IMG/VR virus record: IMGVR_UViG_3300035126_000030
Span: 1 to 22,606 of that record
DNA from: a virus
Reading direction: 5' to 3' (one strand)
DNA: 22,606 nucleotides
The notes below the pieces were generated by a model. That model saw nothing but the letters and a program-made list of their open reading frames with translations. It searched no databases and was not told the origin of the DNA. Below are positions 5,590-15,114 of the stretch, in pieces; the first letter of the stretch is position 1; each line of letters opens with the position of its first letter. A program made the position numbers and the translations under genes.

Positions 5590-8500
5590 AGAAACAGGAT
5601 AAGACACCGACAGAACAACAAACTTTACCTGTTGCTCCTGCATCAAACCCACCGAAGTTGGGTCCCGCAATACCGGCAACATACCAGCCTCCGCAAGTTA
5701 CACAACTTCAGGAGATGGCGGCCGTTTCTGCGTCACCGTCAGCAAAAAATGTTCAGCAATCTGCAGCTATTTCTGCTGCATTAGAAGGTGCGGGCTTCAA
5801 ACCTTCCACGGCTGCACCAACTGAACGAGTTGGGGAACGCGCACCACAAACAACTTCAGACAGACTTGCAACAATTAACGCTAATAAAAACCGTTTACCT
5901 ATGGGTGACGGTGCATATATCAAGAAGAACGGCGAATGGAAGTTTGTTCCAAAGCAACAGTTCCAAGGTGGTTTCAACCCAGGTACTATCACCGATGTAA
6001 GTACTGGTGGTTTCGGTGTTCAAGAATATATTGGCGGACGATTTGCTAACGACATCCAAACTGTTGTCAAAACTCCGTTTGTTTACTTTAAAAATTATGC
6101 TGGCTCACCAATAGCAAAAGCAAGTTCTAAAACTGTTGACGCAATCCCATACACCGAATGGGCAGAAAATGTTTTAGGAAAAACTTTGTCAATTGCTGCT
6201 TCTGGTGGATCAACTGCATGGAACACGATGGTCCGTGACCCGTTGAGGGAAACCCTGACTGTGGCTATGGCTCCTATACAGATGATCGAAAACTTGATTA
6301 TGTTTTCTCCATCATTGATCCTCAACGACGATAGTTCGATTGTTACTGCTTCTGATGCGAGTATCTGGGAGCAAATGAAAGGAATTATCTCCAATACAAC
6401 TCTTTTTCAAAACAAATCTACTGGCGAAGGTTATCTCCCAGGTGGGCCAGCCGAAGAAGCGCGTAACAAACTTGAAGAACGTTTGCGCCCGAAAATATAT
6501 GGTCAAACAGCAACAGTAGGCAGAATAGTTGCTTCATTGGGCGTGATAGCCGATGTGTATGAAGCTGGTGACGACATCCATAGTTTGCTAAGTGGAACCA
6601 CCGACATGGGTTTTCAAGTGTTTATGGACCCATTGAACGTGGTTCAGGCTCCTAAAGCCTTACGTGCTTTACCAGAGGCAGTTACCGCATCTGCCGAATC
6701 TGCTGCGGCAGCAAGAAAACTGGTTAAGGCTGGGATTGCTTTGACACCGGAAACTATTGCTAAAGCCGATGAAGTTGTTTCAATGGTTGATGAGGCTTCA
6801 CAGTTGTCCGAAACTGCTGTGAGTCTTGTTACGCGCCAGCCTGGGGTCACTTGGTCTGGGGACAGGACGGTAGTGGCGCGTGGTGGTCAACCAATTGATC
6901 AATTTCTTGACATTGGTCCAGACGGTCCGATAAACACAGGGAATCTGATCGGTCCAGGTCTTTACGATACCGATCTTTCCCCTGTTGCAACTTCTTACAA
7001 TTTGGAGACTCGCGCTGGAGACACTCGACTCAATCTTGGCGAAACCGAAGTAACGGTTCCGGTTGTCGGTGAACAATCAGGTCAAGCATACGTCTATGAG
7101 TTTGAGACACCAAAAGAAGGTTTTTTGACAATTAACGGTGAAGAAACTTGGACTCTTGATCCAAACATTCCTTGGAATCTTCGTTCTGCTATTAACGAAT
7201 TGGGTTTTACTTTAGAAAATGCGCTTGAAGTTGAAAGAAGGCTTGTTGAAATAGGTTTTGACTCACCTGTCGGCGGTATTCGACTGCAAAATGTTAATCC
7301 TGAAGATTATTTTATTGGAATAAACGATACCGCAAAACTTGTTGATGTTAGAAGAAGGCTTGCTGCTCCTGCGGATTGGTTGAAAAATAACTTGCGTTTG
7401 ATTGAGCGTTCAAAAAATTATTTTACTAACAGAAATTTGCAGTATCTTTTGGATGATACGTTAGATCAAACGCCGTTTGTTGGGTGGTCTGATGATTTGT
7501 CTGTCGATAGTGAATTTGTTTGGAACCCAGAATTAAATGCTTCGGAATATAAGGCTGTTGCTTATTCAAGCAGGGGTAAAGCTATTGCTTCTGCTATTGA
7601 TAATCCTCAAACTGCTTCCGATTATAGACCTACACCGGTTCAAGCCTTGCAAAGACAAATTGTTGACTGGGAGTTTGCATACAATGGTATGTATACAACA
7701 CCAGAAACGCAAGCAATTCTTGCCCAAAAAATCAGTGAAGCAAAACTGCTAGAAAAAAGATTTGCTGCTGTTGCTGAAAACTTTGTTCAAAGAAAAACTG
7801 CTCAGTTTACGACAGAACTAGCAGGCTCAAAACTTGATAAAAAATTGTTTGATGCGACTGTTGCAGAGTTTAGGCAGCTTACGCAGGAATATCGTTCTTT
7901 CATTGATGAACTGAAAGAAATGTCAAAAGCATTTCAAACAGAAAATTTAGTTGGTGTTGATCTTGCAAAGATCAAATCAATACCAAACTTTTCTTCTTTG
8001 CCAAGAGAAACTCAAAGTGTATTGGCTTACTCACGAATAACCGATGGGGCATTTGACGGGTTCGTTGAAAAAGCGTTGTATCAGATGGGGGTTAATTTAG
8101 AGTTGACTGTCCCCATTGGTGATGTTGGACCTTTCAAAAACATAGTTTTAAGTGCTGACGGAACAGGATTTAGGGATGTAACGTTCAGTTCGTTTCAGCC
8201 AGATGTCATTCCATACCCAACTAGAACCACCGATGTTGTGAATGATTGGTTCAAACTTAAAGGTGTTGATGCAATTAGTTATGACGGCGGTGTGAGAATT
8301 GGATCAGAGTACGGAACCCATACCGCAAGAGTTGTTTTGTCTCCGTCAAAACTAAAAGTAAGAGCTTCTAGAACTGGTGAGATGTTGCCAACGGTGGAGG
8401 CTCGACGACTTGTCGCTGAAGGTGAACAGTTGCAGGTCACAGCAAGAGACATCGCCCAGGCACAAGGATATTTGGATGCACACGGTCTTATTGATGCTGC

Positions 8501-11500
8501 TTCCAAGAGCGTTGCTGCCGAACCTTACTCACTTTGGAAAATATCTGGTACTGGTCAAAATGTTTTCAAAGCCATTGCGTCTGAAGGAAATGCTTACGAA
8601 ATTTGGATGAAGTTCCTTAAAGGTAAGTCGCCTCGTTTGGCACAAAAACTTTCTGAGGCAACTACTCCTGAAGCGGTTGAGGCTGTGTTTGATGCTGCGA
8701 GGGCAAGTCTTGACCCATTGGAGAGCATAGCTCCTGGTGGTTTGCCTGGTTGGAGTGGCAACGTAATTGGTGAAGTTGGGTATCGAACCAAACAATTGAT
8801 TTCTAAAAATTCTCGTATGGCTGCGACACTTCCGCGATCAAATGTTTTGCCGATTAACGATTTGGCTGCTGGAGCAAACCACCTGCATGACACGATGATT
8901 GTTCTTAAAACCCCAATTGAGGCTAGATCGGCTTTGATGAACGAATACATCAGGATTGTGTCTCAGGATGATGCAGCAAAAATCCGTGGTGATCTGTTTG
9001 ACTTCGCTAAAGAATTCAAAAACGTGGTCATCAAGGATAAAATCCAACCAGTAATTGACAAGCTGAAAGCACCTTTGAAGAAAACGTTTGAGGAGATGAC
9101 TCCTTTTGAACGTGTCACGATGAAGCGTCGAACTGAACTTGTGGCAGAGATCGAAGATGCGGTTCGTAAGGCTTCAACATTTTTGGTTTCTAAAGAAGAA
9201 GAAATCGTGCGTTATGTTTGGGACGATGTAGGCAGGGGCGTGAGTCTTGACTACCTAGAGGGTAGTGGTATGGGGCCGATGTATTTGGTTCAACAAAGAA
9301 CAAATGACATCAGCCTGTTGCCGTTTGACACAGATGAACTTGACCAACTTCTTGACCTGACCTCCAATTGGGCCGAGTATTCGCTGCTTGCCCGTGTAAC
9401 CCCTGGTATGGGTCAAACATTGGATGTTCTTGACAAGGCGATGGCTAAAGCTTTTTGGTTGCAGACTGTTTGGAAAAAAGCGGTTCTTTTGTCTGGTCGT
9501 TATGTGCTTCGTGTTGTCCCAGAAGAAATGATGCGTAACTCTCTATCCGGACAGTTCGGCAACGAGTTCGGTTATGTGGCAGAAATTTTCTCTGGTCGTA
9601 TGAATAAAGATATTTATGGTCGAGTTATGCCACGAATATCGGAGGCTGATGATATTGCCTTGAAACTTGACGAGGCTTTGAATGTTTTGCCAGCCCGAAT
9701 TGCTAGAGCAGAAAGTTTGGGTAACACCAAGTTGGCTGACAAGTTGCGTCGCAGACTTGCCAAGATTGATGTTGCTGCTGAGCAGGCACGTCTTGACGAA
9801 ATTGATTCAATTCTAGAATCCGAAGTTGCTTCAGCCCGTGATGTGATGATCGGACCATCGCCAACCAAAGCTGGGGATACCGCTCTAGGAAACCTTGTTG
9901 CTGGTCATGTTCGTGCAAGTTCACAACAAACCGTTTTTAGAAGCGAAAACCCTACCTTGTGGTTGAGGGGTATTGCTCAGGCATCTATTGATCGTGGTAC
10001 TGATGTGTTGGGTTCTGCTGTTGCCCGCGCTTTGCAAACAGGCTCCCGTGGTGCTTTAGAAAAACTGGCTAATGAAATGTTTGATGGTTCGTTAAGAAAA
10101 GCTTACGAATCGTATTTCAAAGGCTTGGGCAAGTTGCGTCCAGATTATGAGTGGGACACTCTTGAAGGTGCAAGGAAATATGTTGAGTATGTAGTGGATG
10201 ACTTGCAACAGGTGACTGGTGGACATCCTAAGTTGCTTGGTGCTATTGCTAACAATGGTGTGATCGTCGGCGGTGAAACATTTTCTCTTGGTCGCAGAAC
10301 CGCATACGGGAACATTCCTTCAGCAGAGTTCATGAACCTGCTCAAAGCCGGTGATCCTGATGATCTGACTGTCCCTATTTTTGCTGAATGGTCAAAAGCC
10401 CCAGAAGCAACAATGGTGTTCCCCCGTGTTTCACAGTTTGATGAAGAAAAATCTGCTGGAATTTTTAGTTGGTTTATGCAGAACGCTTACGGTCGTGCAT
10501 CAGACAAGTTCGCTAGAGTCCCAATGTTTAATGCACGTAAATGGAACCTAATTGCCGACATGATCCCTTTGCTTAGTAAAGAAGAAGCATTGAAACTGAA
10601 GGCTTCCCTACCTGATCTGAACCTTCCGCAGCACGTCGTAGAAAATATCCTTGACAACATTCCACGGGCTAAAGGCACTGGCACATTAGAAAAACTTGAC
10701 AGCCTTGCTGGATATCGAGCAGTTGAGGACACAATCAACTTGCTGTTTGACTCACGCAAGAAAACATTGTTCGGCTACAACCATCGCCTCTTGTTCCCAT
10801 TCTTTGATGCTTTCCGTGAAGTGAGCGTCCAGTTAGCGAAAACTGCAATCAACCCTCTTGCCACCCACAAGATTGATAAAGCTGCTGAGGCTTTAGGTAA
10901 CTTGCAAATTGGTGGACCTGGTGAAACAAACATCATTGGACCAGGGGATATTGACCAAGATGGCAAGAACGAAGGTTTTGTTTACCGTGACCCGCAAACA
11001 GGGTCTTTGAGTTTCAACTATCCACTTGTCGGTGGCGCAGCGCGAGCATTGACGGGTATCCCATTTGACTACAAAGTGAGTGTTGGTTCTTTGTCGATGG
11101 CTACAAGCGTCATCCCGTCGGTTGGTCCGTATGTTGCTTTGACCTACACCGCTATACCTAATAGGCAAGGTGAGGTTTGGGACAAACTGAATAAGGTATT
11201 CATCCCTTACGGTGAGCCATCTAACGAATTGCAGGACTACTTCACTCCTTTGGCTATCCAACGTTTTGCACAAGGTTTGGCCGCTGGAACACCATTTGAG
11301 CGTGTATCACAGTTCTTAGGCAACCCGAACAATGACCCCGTGTATAAAACTTTGCAGAGCCGTACTTTTATGGCTGAGCTTGCTTCAGGTAAATACACAC
11401 AAGACGAAGCTGGTGTTCGTGAAGCGATGCAAGCATCACAAGACAAGGGCAATACTCTATGGTGGTTGCGCGGTTTGACACAGTTCTTCTCCCCTGGCGC

Positions 11501-12377
11501 ACCAATCAGCCAGTTCTACGCAGAACAAGACAGCAAACTGGTTCCGCTCGGTGTTCTGTTAGACAGTATCCGAAAAACAGAAAACGACATTCGTGATAAG
11601 GGTGGCACATTTCAAGATCAAATTGATGGAGTGGTCAACCAATACGGTGATCTTGTCCTACCGTATTTGGCTTCTATCAGCGAAAGTAATGTCCCTGGTT
11701 CAGAGTCCAGTAAAGCGTTCTACAAATTCAAAAACGAAAACGAAGATTTGTTTAGGCGTTATCCAGATGTTGCGGGCTATTTTGGACCGAATACAAACGA
11801 GTTTGACCAAAAGATTTACAACATTCAGAAACGTGCAGGTGAACTTTCTGCTTTGCCCAAAGAAGAAATCGCTGCCCAGATCGAACAGTTGTGGGGTAAC
11901 TTCCGTTACAACAAATATGATCGTGAATTAACACAGGCTTTGGGCGAAACCCCTCTGAAATCCTACGCTTTAAGCATGATGGAATCTCAAATCAAATCAT
12001 CGTTGCCTAGTTGGAACAGGTCACTCGCGTTTCAGGAATATAACGACGAAATCGTTAACTCGGTGAACTCAATTATCAAAGCATCTATTGATCCGAAGTT
12101 AGCCAACTTGCCGGTTATGGCTCCATTGAAAGAGTATTTGGCACAACGTAATGCGATTGTCAATGTGATTACCCGTAGTTCTGGTTTAACTAGCGTTAAC
12201 TCTTGGCGTAATAACCGTGGTGGTATCGTCGAGCGTGAGGCTTTGAAGATTGTTGGGGATCAAATTGCTGAAAAGAATCCTGCGTTCCAGGGCGTGTGGG
12301 ATAGTGTTTTGTCTAGAGAATTTAAGACTTTGACCGAACAAGAGAAACTATTGGTTCAGACAGGACAGTTACCGTAA
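5583..12377 (+). CDS. Giant internal virion protein with ADP-ribosyltransferase-like segments
   Basis: At 2264 residues this takes up 30% of the window. It begins with TTG at 5583; AAAGGTGG at 5568-5575 gives a well-spaced ribosome site, and an in-frame TAA at 5556-5558 excludes a longer start. Residues 1-80 are Pro/Gln/Ala-rich and disordered. Residues about 425-570 look like an ADP-ribosyltransferase fold: RGG at 433-435, GPGLYDTD at 457-464 followed by A469 and Y472, and GFD at 558-560. A second ART-like C-terminal end lies at about 890-925 (GVDAISYDGG from 894, then VVLSPSKLKV). A hydrophobic/basic helix starts at W1297, an LFPFFDAFREV motif lies at 1737-1747, and a calcium-loop-like DIDQDGKNEG at 1789-1798. 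Position between portal and scaffold, together with size, fits a head-packaged ejection protein. Membrane-spanning runs are not prominent. The central part uses more AGA, AAA and TTT codons than the flanks. Confidence 0.75.
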   Translation: MVKKQDKTPTEQQTLPVAPASNPPKLGPAIPATYQPPQVTQLQEMAAVSASPSAKNVQQSAAISAALEGAGFKPSTAAPTERVGERAPQTTSDRLATINANKNRLPMGDGAYIKKNGEWKFVPKQQFQGGFNPGTITDVSTGGFGVQEYIGGRFANDIQTVVKTPFVYFKNYAGSPIAKASSKTVDAIPYTEWAENVLGKTLSIAASGGSTAWNTMVRDPLRETLTVAMAPIQMIENLIMFSPSLILNDDSSIVTASDASIWEQMKGIISNTTLFQNKSTGEGYLPGGPAEEARNKLEERLRPKIYGQTATVGRIVASLGVIADVYEAGDDIHSLLSGTTDMGFQVFMDPLNVVQAPKALRALPEAVTASAESAAAARKLVKAGIALTPETIAKADEVVSMVDEASQLSETAVSLVTRQPGVTWSGDRTVVARGGQPIDQFLDIGPDGPINTGNLIGPGLYDTDLSPVATSYNLETRAGDTRLNLGETEVTVPVVGEQSGQAYVYEFETPKEGFLTINGEETWTLDPNIPWNLRSAINELGFTLENALEVERRLVEIGFDSPVGGIRLQNVNPEDYFIGINDTAKLVDVRRRLAAPADWLKNNLRLIERSKNYFTNRNLQYLLDDTLDQTPFVGWSDDLSVDSEFVWNPELNASEYKAVAYSSRGKAIASAIDNPQTASDYRPTPVQALQRQIVDWEFAYNGMYTTPETQAILAQKISEAKLLEKRFAAVAENFVQRKTAQFTTELAGSKLDKKLFDATVAEFRQLTQEYRSFIDELKEMSKAFQTENLVGVDLAKIKSIPNFSSLPRETQSVLAYSRITDGAFDGFVEKALYQMGVNLELTVPIGDVGPFKNIVLSADGTGFRDVTFSSFQPDVIPYPTRTTDVVNDWFKLKGVDAISYDGGVRIGSEYGTHTARVVLSPSKLKVRASRTGEMLPTVEARRLVAEGEQLQVTARDIAQAQGYLDAHGLIDAASKSVAAEPYSLWKISGTGQNVFKAIASEGNAYEIWMKFLKGKSPRLAQKLSEATTPEAVEAVFDAARASLDPLESIAPGGLPGWSGNVIGEVGYRTKQLISKNSRMAATLPRSNVLPINDLAAGANHLHDTMIVLKTPIEARSALMNEYIRIVSQDDAAKIRGDLFDFAKEFKNVVIKDKIQPVIDKLKAPLKKTFEEMTPFERVTMKRRTELVAEIEDAVRKASTFLVSKEEEIVRYVWDDVGRGVSLDYLEGSGMGPMYLVQQRTNDISLLPFDTDELDQLLDLTSNWAEYSLLARVTPGMGQTLDVLDKAMAKAFWLQTVWKKAVLLSGRYVLRVVPEEMMRNSLSGQFGNEFGYVAEIFSGRMNKDIYGRVMPRISEADDIALKLDEALNVLPARIARAESLGNTKLADKLRRRLAKIDVAAEQARLDEIDSILESEVASARDVMIGPSPTKAGDTALGNLVAGHVRASSQQTVFRSENPTLWLRGIAQASIDRGTDVLGSAVARALQTGSRGALEKLANEMFDGSLRKAYESYFKGLGKLRPDYEWDTLEGARKYVEYVVDDLQQVTGGHPKLLGAIANNGVIVGGETFSLGRRTAYGNIPSAEFMNLLKAGDPDDLTVPIFAEWSKAPEATMVFPRVSQFDEEKSAGIFSWFMQNAYGRASDKFARVPMFNARKWNLIADMIPLLSKEEALKLKASLPDLNLPQHVVENILDNIPRAKGTGTLEKLDSLAGYRAVEDTINLLFDSRKKTLFGYNHRLLFPFFDAFREVSVQLAKTAINPLATHKIDKAAEALGNLQIGGPGETNIIGPGDIDQDGKNEGFVYRDPQTGSLSFNYPLVGGAARALTGIPFDYKVSVGSLSMATSVIPSVGPYVALTYTAIPNRQGEVWDKLNKVFIPYGEPSNELQDYFTPLAIQRFAQGLAAGTPFERVSQFLGNPNNDPVYKTLQSRTFMAELASGKYTQDEAGVREAMQASQDKGNTLWWLRGLTQFFSPGAPISQFYAEQDSKLVPLGVLLDSIRKTENDIRDKGGTFQDQIDGVVNQYGDLVLPYLASISESNVPGSESSKAFYKFKNENEDLFRRYPDVAGYFGPNTNEFDQKIYNIQKRAGELSALPKEEIAAQIEQLWGNFRYNKYDRELTQALGETPLKSYALSMMESQIKSSLPSWNRSLAFQEYNDEIVNSVNSIIKASIDPKLANLPVMAPLKEYLAQRNAIVNVITRSSGLTSVNSWRNNRGGIVEREALKIVGDQIAEKNPAFQGVWDSVLSREFKTLTEQEKLLVQTGQLP

Positions 12378-13159
12378 TGGCTCCAAAACTTAAACAGGAT
12401 GGGACAACCCCTACAACTACGCCTCCGATTGGTCCACCAGCACCGACCACGACTGTTCCGGTATCTCCTGAAGTTCAGGCAGCTCTTGCTTATGTTAAAG
12501 AAGTTTTGGGTCTTGGTGGCGGAGGCAAAAATGTTCTTGGTCTTGAAGGTAGCGGTGTTTTCCAAGATGGTCGGCTAGTTGGATATGAGGGACCTACCAA
12601 AACTGTTGGTGGTCAACCAATCCAGCCTCAATACTTTGAAGGTGATGAACAAGCAATTGCCACTTGGGATGCTGAGGACGTTATTGCTTGGCAAAAACGA
12701 CTTGCTGCTGGAGGATACTTTTCTGGTCAGTCATATCAACCAGGCATTGTTCGCCAGTCAACCCTTGACGCATACAAGCGGGCGTTGATTGATGCCAACC
12801 AAAGTTTCATTAGCGTCGAACAAGCGTTGGAGCGTTCTCTGAAGTTCCCTTATTCGGGTGGTGGCGGTGGTTTGAAGAAGTATCGCATGACTGCTGCGAC
12901 GGATTTGCAAAATGTTTTTGACAAGGTTTCCCAGAACGTGTTGGGCCGAACATTGGACACCGAAGAATTGGATAAGTTGGTTAAGACTTATCAGGGTGTT
13001 GAGTTGGCTGGACAGAAGTCGCAGGCTGGTGTTGCTGAACAGGCTCCTACTGCTGCTGCTTTTGCACAGAAAAAGATTGAGGCTGGTAATCAGGATGAGG
13101 CTGATGCTGTTCAGTTTGCAGGATACGCACAAACTTTAGAAAGGATGCTCGGTGGCTGA
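12377..13159 (+). CDS. Internal virion protein with peptidoglycan-binding-like repeat
   Basis: The 260 residues start with a Pro/Thr-rich disordered segment (about 1-35) and a Gly-rich stretch. At about 95-145 comes a segment with the rhythm of a peptidoglycan-binding type 1 domain (AWQKRLAAGGYF, then TLDAYKRAL). At about 170-205 is a helical domain around DLQNVFDKVSQNVLGRTL, which resembles a conserved segment of internal proteins of actinobacterial phages as I remember them. The ATG overlaps the stop of the giant gene by one base (TAATG). Likely role: part of the ejected internal complex, possibly touching the cell wall. The domain reading is by eye and moderate; no catalytic residues are visible. 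Confidence 0.65.
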   Translation: MAPKLKQDGTTPTTTPPIGPPAPTTTVPVSPEVQAALAYVKEVLGLGGGGKNVLGLEGSGVFQDGRLVGYEGPTKTVGGQPIQPQYFEGDEQAIATWDAEDVIAWQKRLAAGGYFSGQSYQPGIVRQSTLDAYKRALIDANQSFISVEQALERSLKFPYSGGGGGLKKYRMTAATDLQNVFDKVSQNVLGRTLDTEELDKLVKTYQGVELAGQKSQAGVAEQAPTAAAFAQKKIEAGNQDEADAVQFAGYAQTLERMLGG

Positions 13160-13976
13160 GACAAAGAATCCTCGTAAAGCGTATATTGACGCACAAATTA
13201 AGGCTGGTTCTACTAAGACACGTGCTGAACTTGGGCGCGAGTATGACGAACAACAAGCAAAGAAAGCGACGACTGTTGCAAATCCTGCTGATTTGAAGGC
13301 AAAGGTTGATCGCTATTTGCCTGCTTACTCGTTTTTGTTGGACCCTAACAGTATTTTTGGTGCTGATGTTGCACAGGTTTTGGCTGATGCTGTAGCCCAA
13401 AATTATGACGCTACCCGTTTTGAGGGTGCGTTGGCTGCAACAAACTATTTCAAGACTGCTACACCAGAGCAAAAGGCTTTTGCTAGGAAACAGTTACCTG
13501 CTGATAAGGCAAGAATTAGTACTGAAGCGAACTCTTTGAAACAGTTGGCTAAGTCTTACAACTATGCGCTTTCAGATTCCGAATTGCAGGCCGTTTTGAC
13601 TGGTACTCCGATGCCTGGGACTGGTAAGCCTGTTTCGCAGGACGAGTTGTTGAACAAGATGAGGATGTCCGCTAAGGGTGTTCTTCCTCATTTGTCATCT
13701 CAGATTGATGCTGGTTTGTCTTTGAAGGACATTGGTGATAATTACAGGCAATATGCCGGACAGATTTTGGAACGTGACCCAAACCAGATTGATATGTTTC
13801 AGGGTCCGTTTCTTGATGCGTTTGGTAATGCTCAGACTGGTCAGATGTCGTTGGGTGATTGGGTGTCAAAACTTAAATCTGATCCGCGTTACGGTTATCA
13901 GAACACGAAGGCCGCTAATAGGGATGCACAGTCTTTGGCTTTAACTATTGCTAGAGCGTTTGGAAAGGTTCGATAA
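13152..13976 (+). CDS. Internal virion protein, helical
   Basis: This 274-residue protein starts with GTG at 13152; a purine-rich site, AGAAAGGA, lies about 7 bases upstream, inside the end of the previous gene. After a basic N-terminus, residues about 53-105 form a segment (YLPAYSFLLDP ... TRFEGALAATNYFK), and a later segment around LPHLSSQIDAGLSLKDI and QILERDP follows. This pattern recalls internal structural proteins of actinobacterial phages that occur beside giant polyproteins, although I cannot name the family. It has no membrane segment or enzyme motif. The stop overlaps the next start by one base (TAATG). It is probably a partner of the giant protein. Confidence 0.65.
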   Translation: MAETKNPRKAYIDAQIKAGSTKTRAELGREYDEQQAKKATTVANPADLKAKVDRYLPAYSFLLDPNSIFGADVAQVLADAVAQNYDATRFEGALAATNYFKTATPEQKAFARKQLPADKARISTEANSLKQLAKSYNYALSDSELQAVLTGTPMPGTGKPVSQDELLNKMRMSAKGVLPHLSSQIDAGLSLKDIGDNYRQYAGQILERDPNQIDMFQGPFLDAFGNAQTGQMSLGDWVSKLKSDPRYGYQNTKAANRDAQSLALTIARAFGKVR

Positions 13977-15109
13977 TGAGTGACACAGGTTTAGGTAATG
14001 TTGATGTCAGCTTGGGTTTGGAAAATCTTGGTGCTGAACTGGCAGCATACTTTCAGACACCTGAAGGTCAAGCGAATCTTGCTGCATCGGGTTTGTCCGG
14101 TCTAGGTGGTCAGACTCCAGCAACAGGTGATAGTAACGCTGTCACAAGAGACTTCATTGATGCTGCTGGTAATAGACAGGGGTCGTCTTTCAATGATGCT
14201 GGTCAAATCGTCACATCCCCTGTGACCCCAGATGAACCTCCTGCTCCGGCTATGCCAATGTTTAGCCCTAACCCGGATGCCCGCAACACGATCAAAGCCG
14301 TTCTCTCAACCTACGGTTTGGAATCATTGGCAGAGGTTTTGTGGGGTAACTACACGTCGGGATTAGTAGACATCAACAACGAGCAAGCGTTGGTTTTCTC
14401 GATCCGTGATACAGAGCAGTACAAAACCCGTTTCGTTGGTAACGCTGCAAGAGCAAAGCGTGGTTTAGCAGAACTAAGTCCAGCAGAATACATCGGTTTA
14501 GAGGACTCGTATCGACAGATCATGCAGTCCAACGGTATGCCCCCTGGGTTCTACGATCAGAACGATGACTTCTCAAAACTGATTGAAGGTGACGTTTCCC
14601 CATCAGAGTTACAGGATCGTGTCCAGCAGGGTTATTCCGTTGTTGCTCAGGCTGATCCAGAGGTTAGACGACAGATGCAAACCTTGTACGGTGTCACCGA
14701 AGGTCAGTTGGCTGCGTACTTTATTGACCCTGAACGGACTGCACCGTTGCTTAAACAGCAGGCTCAGGCAGCTCGGATTGCAGCCCGTGGACTAGAGCAG
14801 GGTGGTATTCAGTTGACTGGTACGTTCGCTGAGAACTTGGCAGCCCGTGGAATTACTGAACAGCAGGCTCGCGCAGGGTTCGCTGAAGTCGGTGCTTTAG
14901 GCGAACTACAACAGACTTTCGCGGGTGAGACTGCGCTGTCCGGTGAACAACTGGCAGGTGCGGCGTTCGGGATTGATGTCGCCGCGCAACAAGAGTTGGA
15001 GCGTAAACGTCGTCAGCGTGTTGGTGGGTTTGCTGGTGGCGGGTCATTTGCTCGGACAACTGGTGAAACATCAGGCTCTACTTCTATAGGTGTTGGTAAA
15101 GCGCAATAG
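13976..15109 (+). CDS. Internal virion protein of 377 residues
   Basis: The first 100 residues are acidic, Gly/Ala/Pro-rich and probably disordered. From about 100 the protein is helical: a segment around LAEVLWGNYTSGLVD, then YKTRFVGNAARAKRG and LSPAEYIGLEDSYRQ, then SELQDRVQQGY, and FIDPERTAPLL near residues 248-258. The tail is basic, then Gly/Ser-rich (ERKRRQRVGGFAGGG). It is the last gene of the internal-protein series and its start overlaps the previous stop by one base. The segment order resembles a conserved phage structural family often found beside portal and capsid genes; I cannot assign a precise function. Downstream comes a 150-base untranslated leader. Confidence 0.65.
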   Translation: MSDTGLGNVDVSLGLENLGAELAAYFQTPEGQANLAASGLSGLGGQTPATGDSNAVTRDFIDAAGNRQGSSFNDAGQIVTSPVTPDEPPAPAMPMFSPNPDARNTIKAVLSTYGLESLAEVLWGNYTSGLVDINNEQALVFSIRDTEQYKTRFVGNAARAKRGLAELSPAEYIGLEDSYRQIMQSNGMPPGFYDQNDDFSKLIEGDVSPSELQDRVQQGYSVVAQADPEVRRQMQTLYGVTEGQLAAYFIDPERTAPLLKQQAQAARIAARGLEQGGIQLTGTFAENLAARGITEQQARAGFAEVGALGELQQTFAGETALSGEQLAGAAFGIDVAAQQELERKRRQRVGGFAGGGSFARTTGETSGSTSIGVGKAQ

Positions 15110-15114
15110 CATAC

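Noticed and set aside
5583-12377. Giant protein as tail tape measure
   Set aside because: It lies between portal and scaffold, not in a tail-gene block, has enzymatic-looking modules and no neighbouring frameshifted chaperone pair.
5583-12377. Giant protein as an N4-type virion RNA polymerase
   Set aside because: The capsid is N4-gp56-like and the size is suggestive, but no T7-type polymerase motifs were recognised in the translation.
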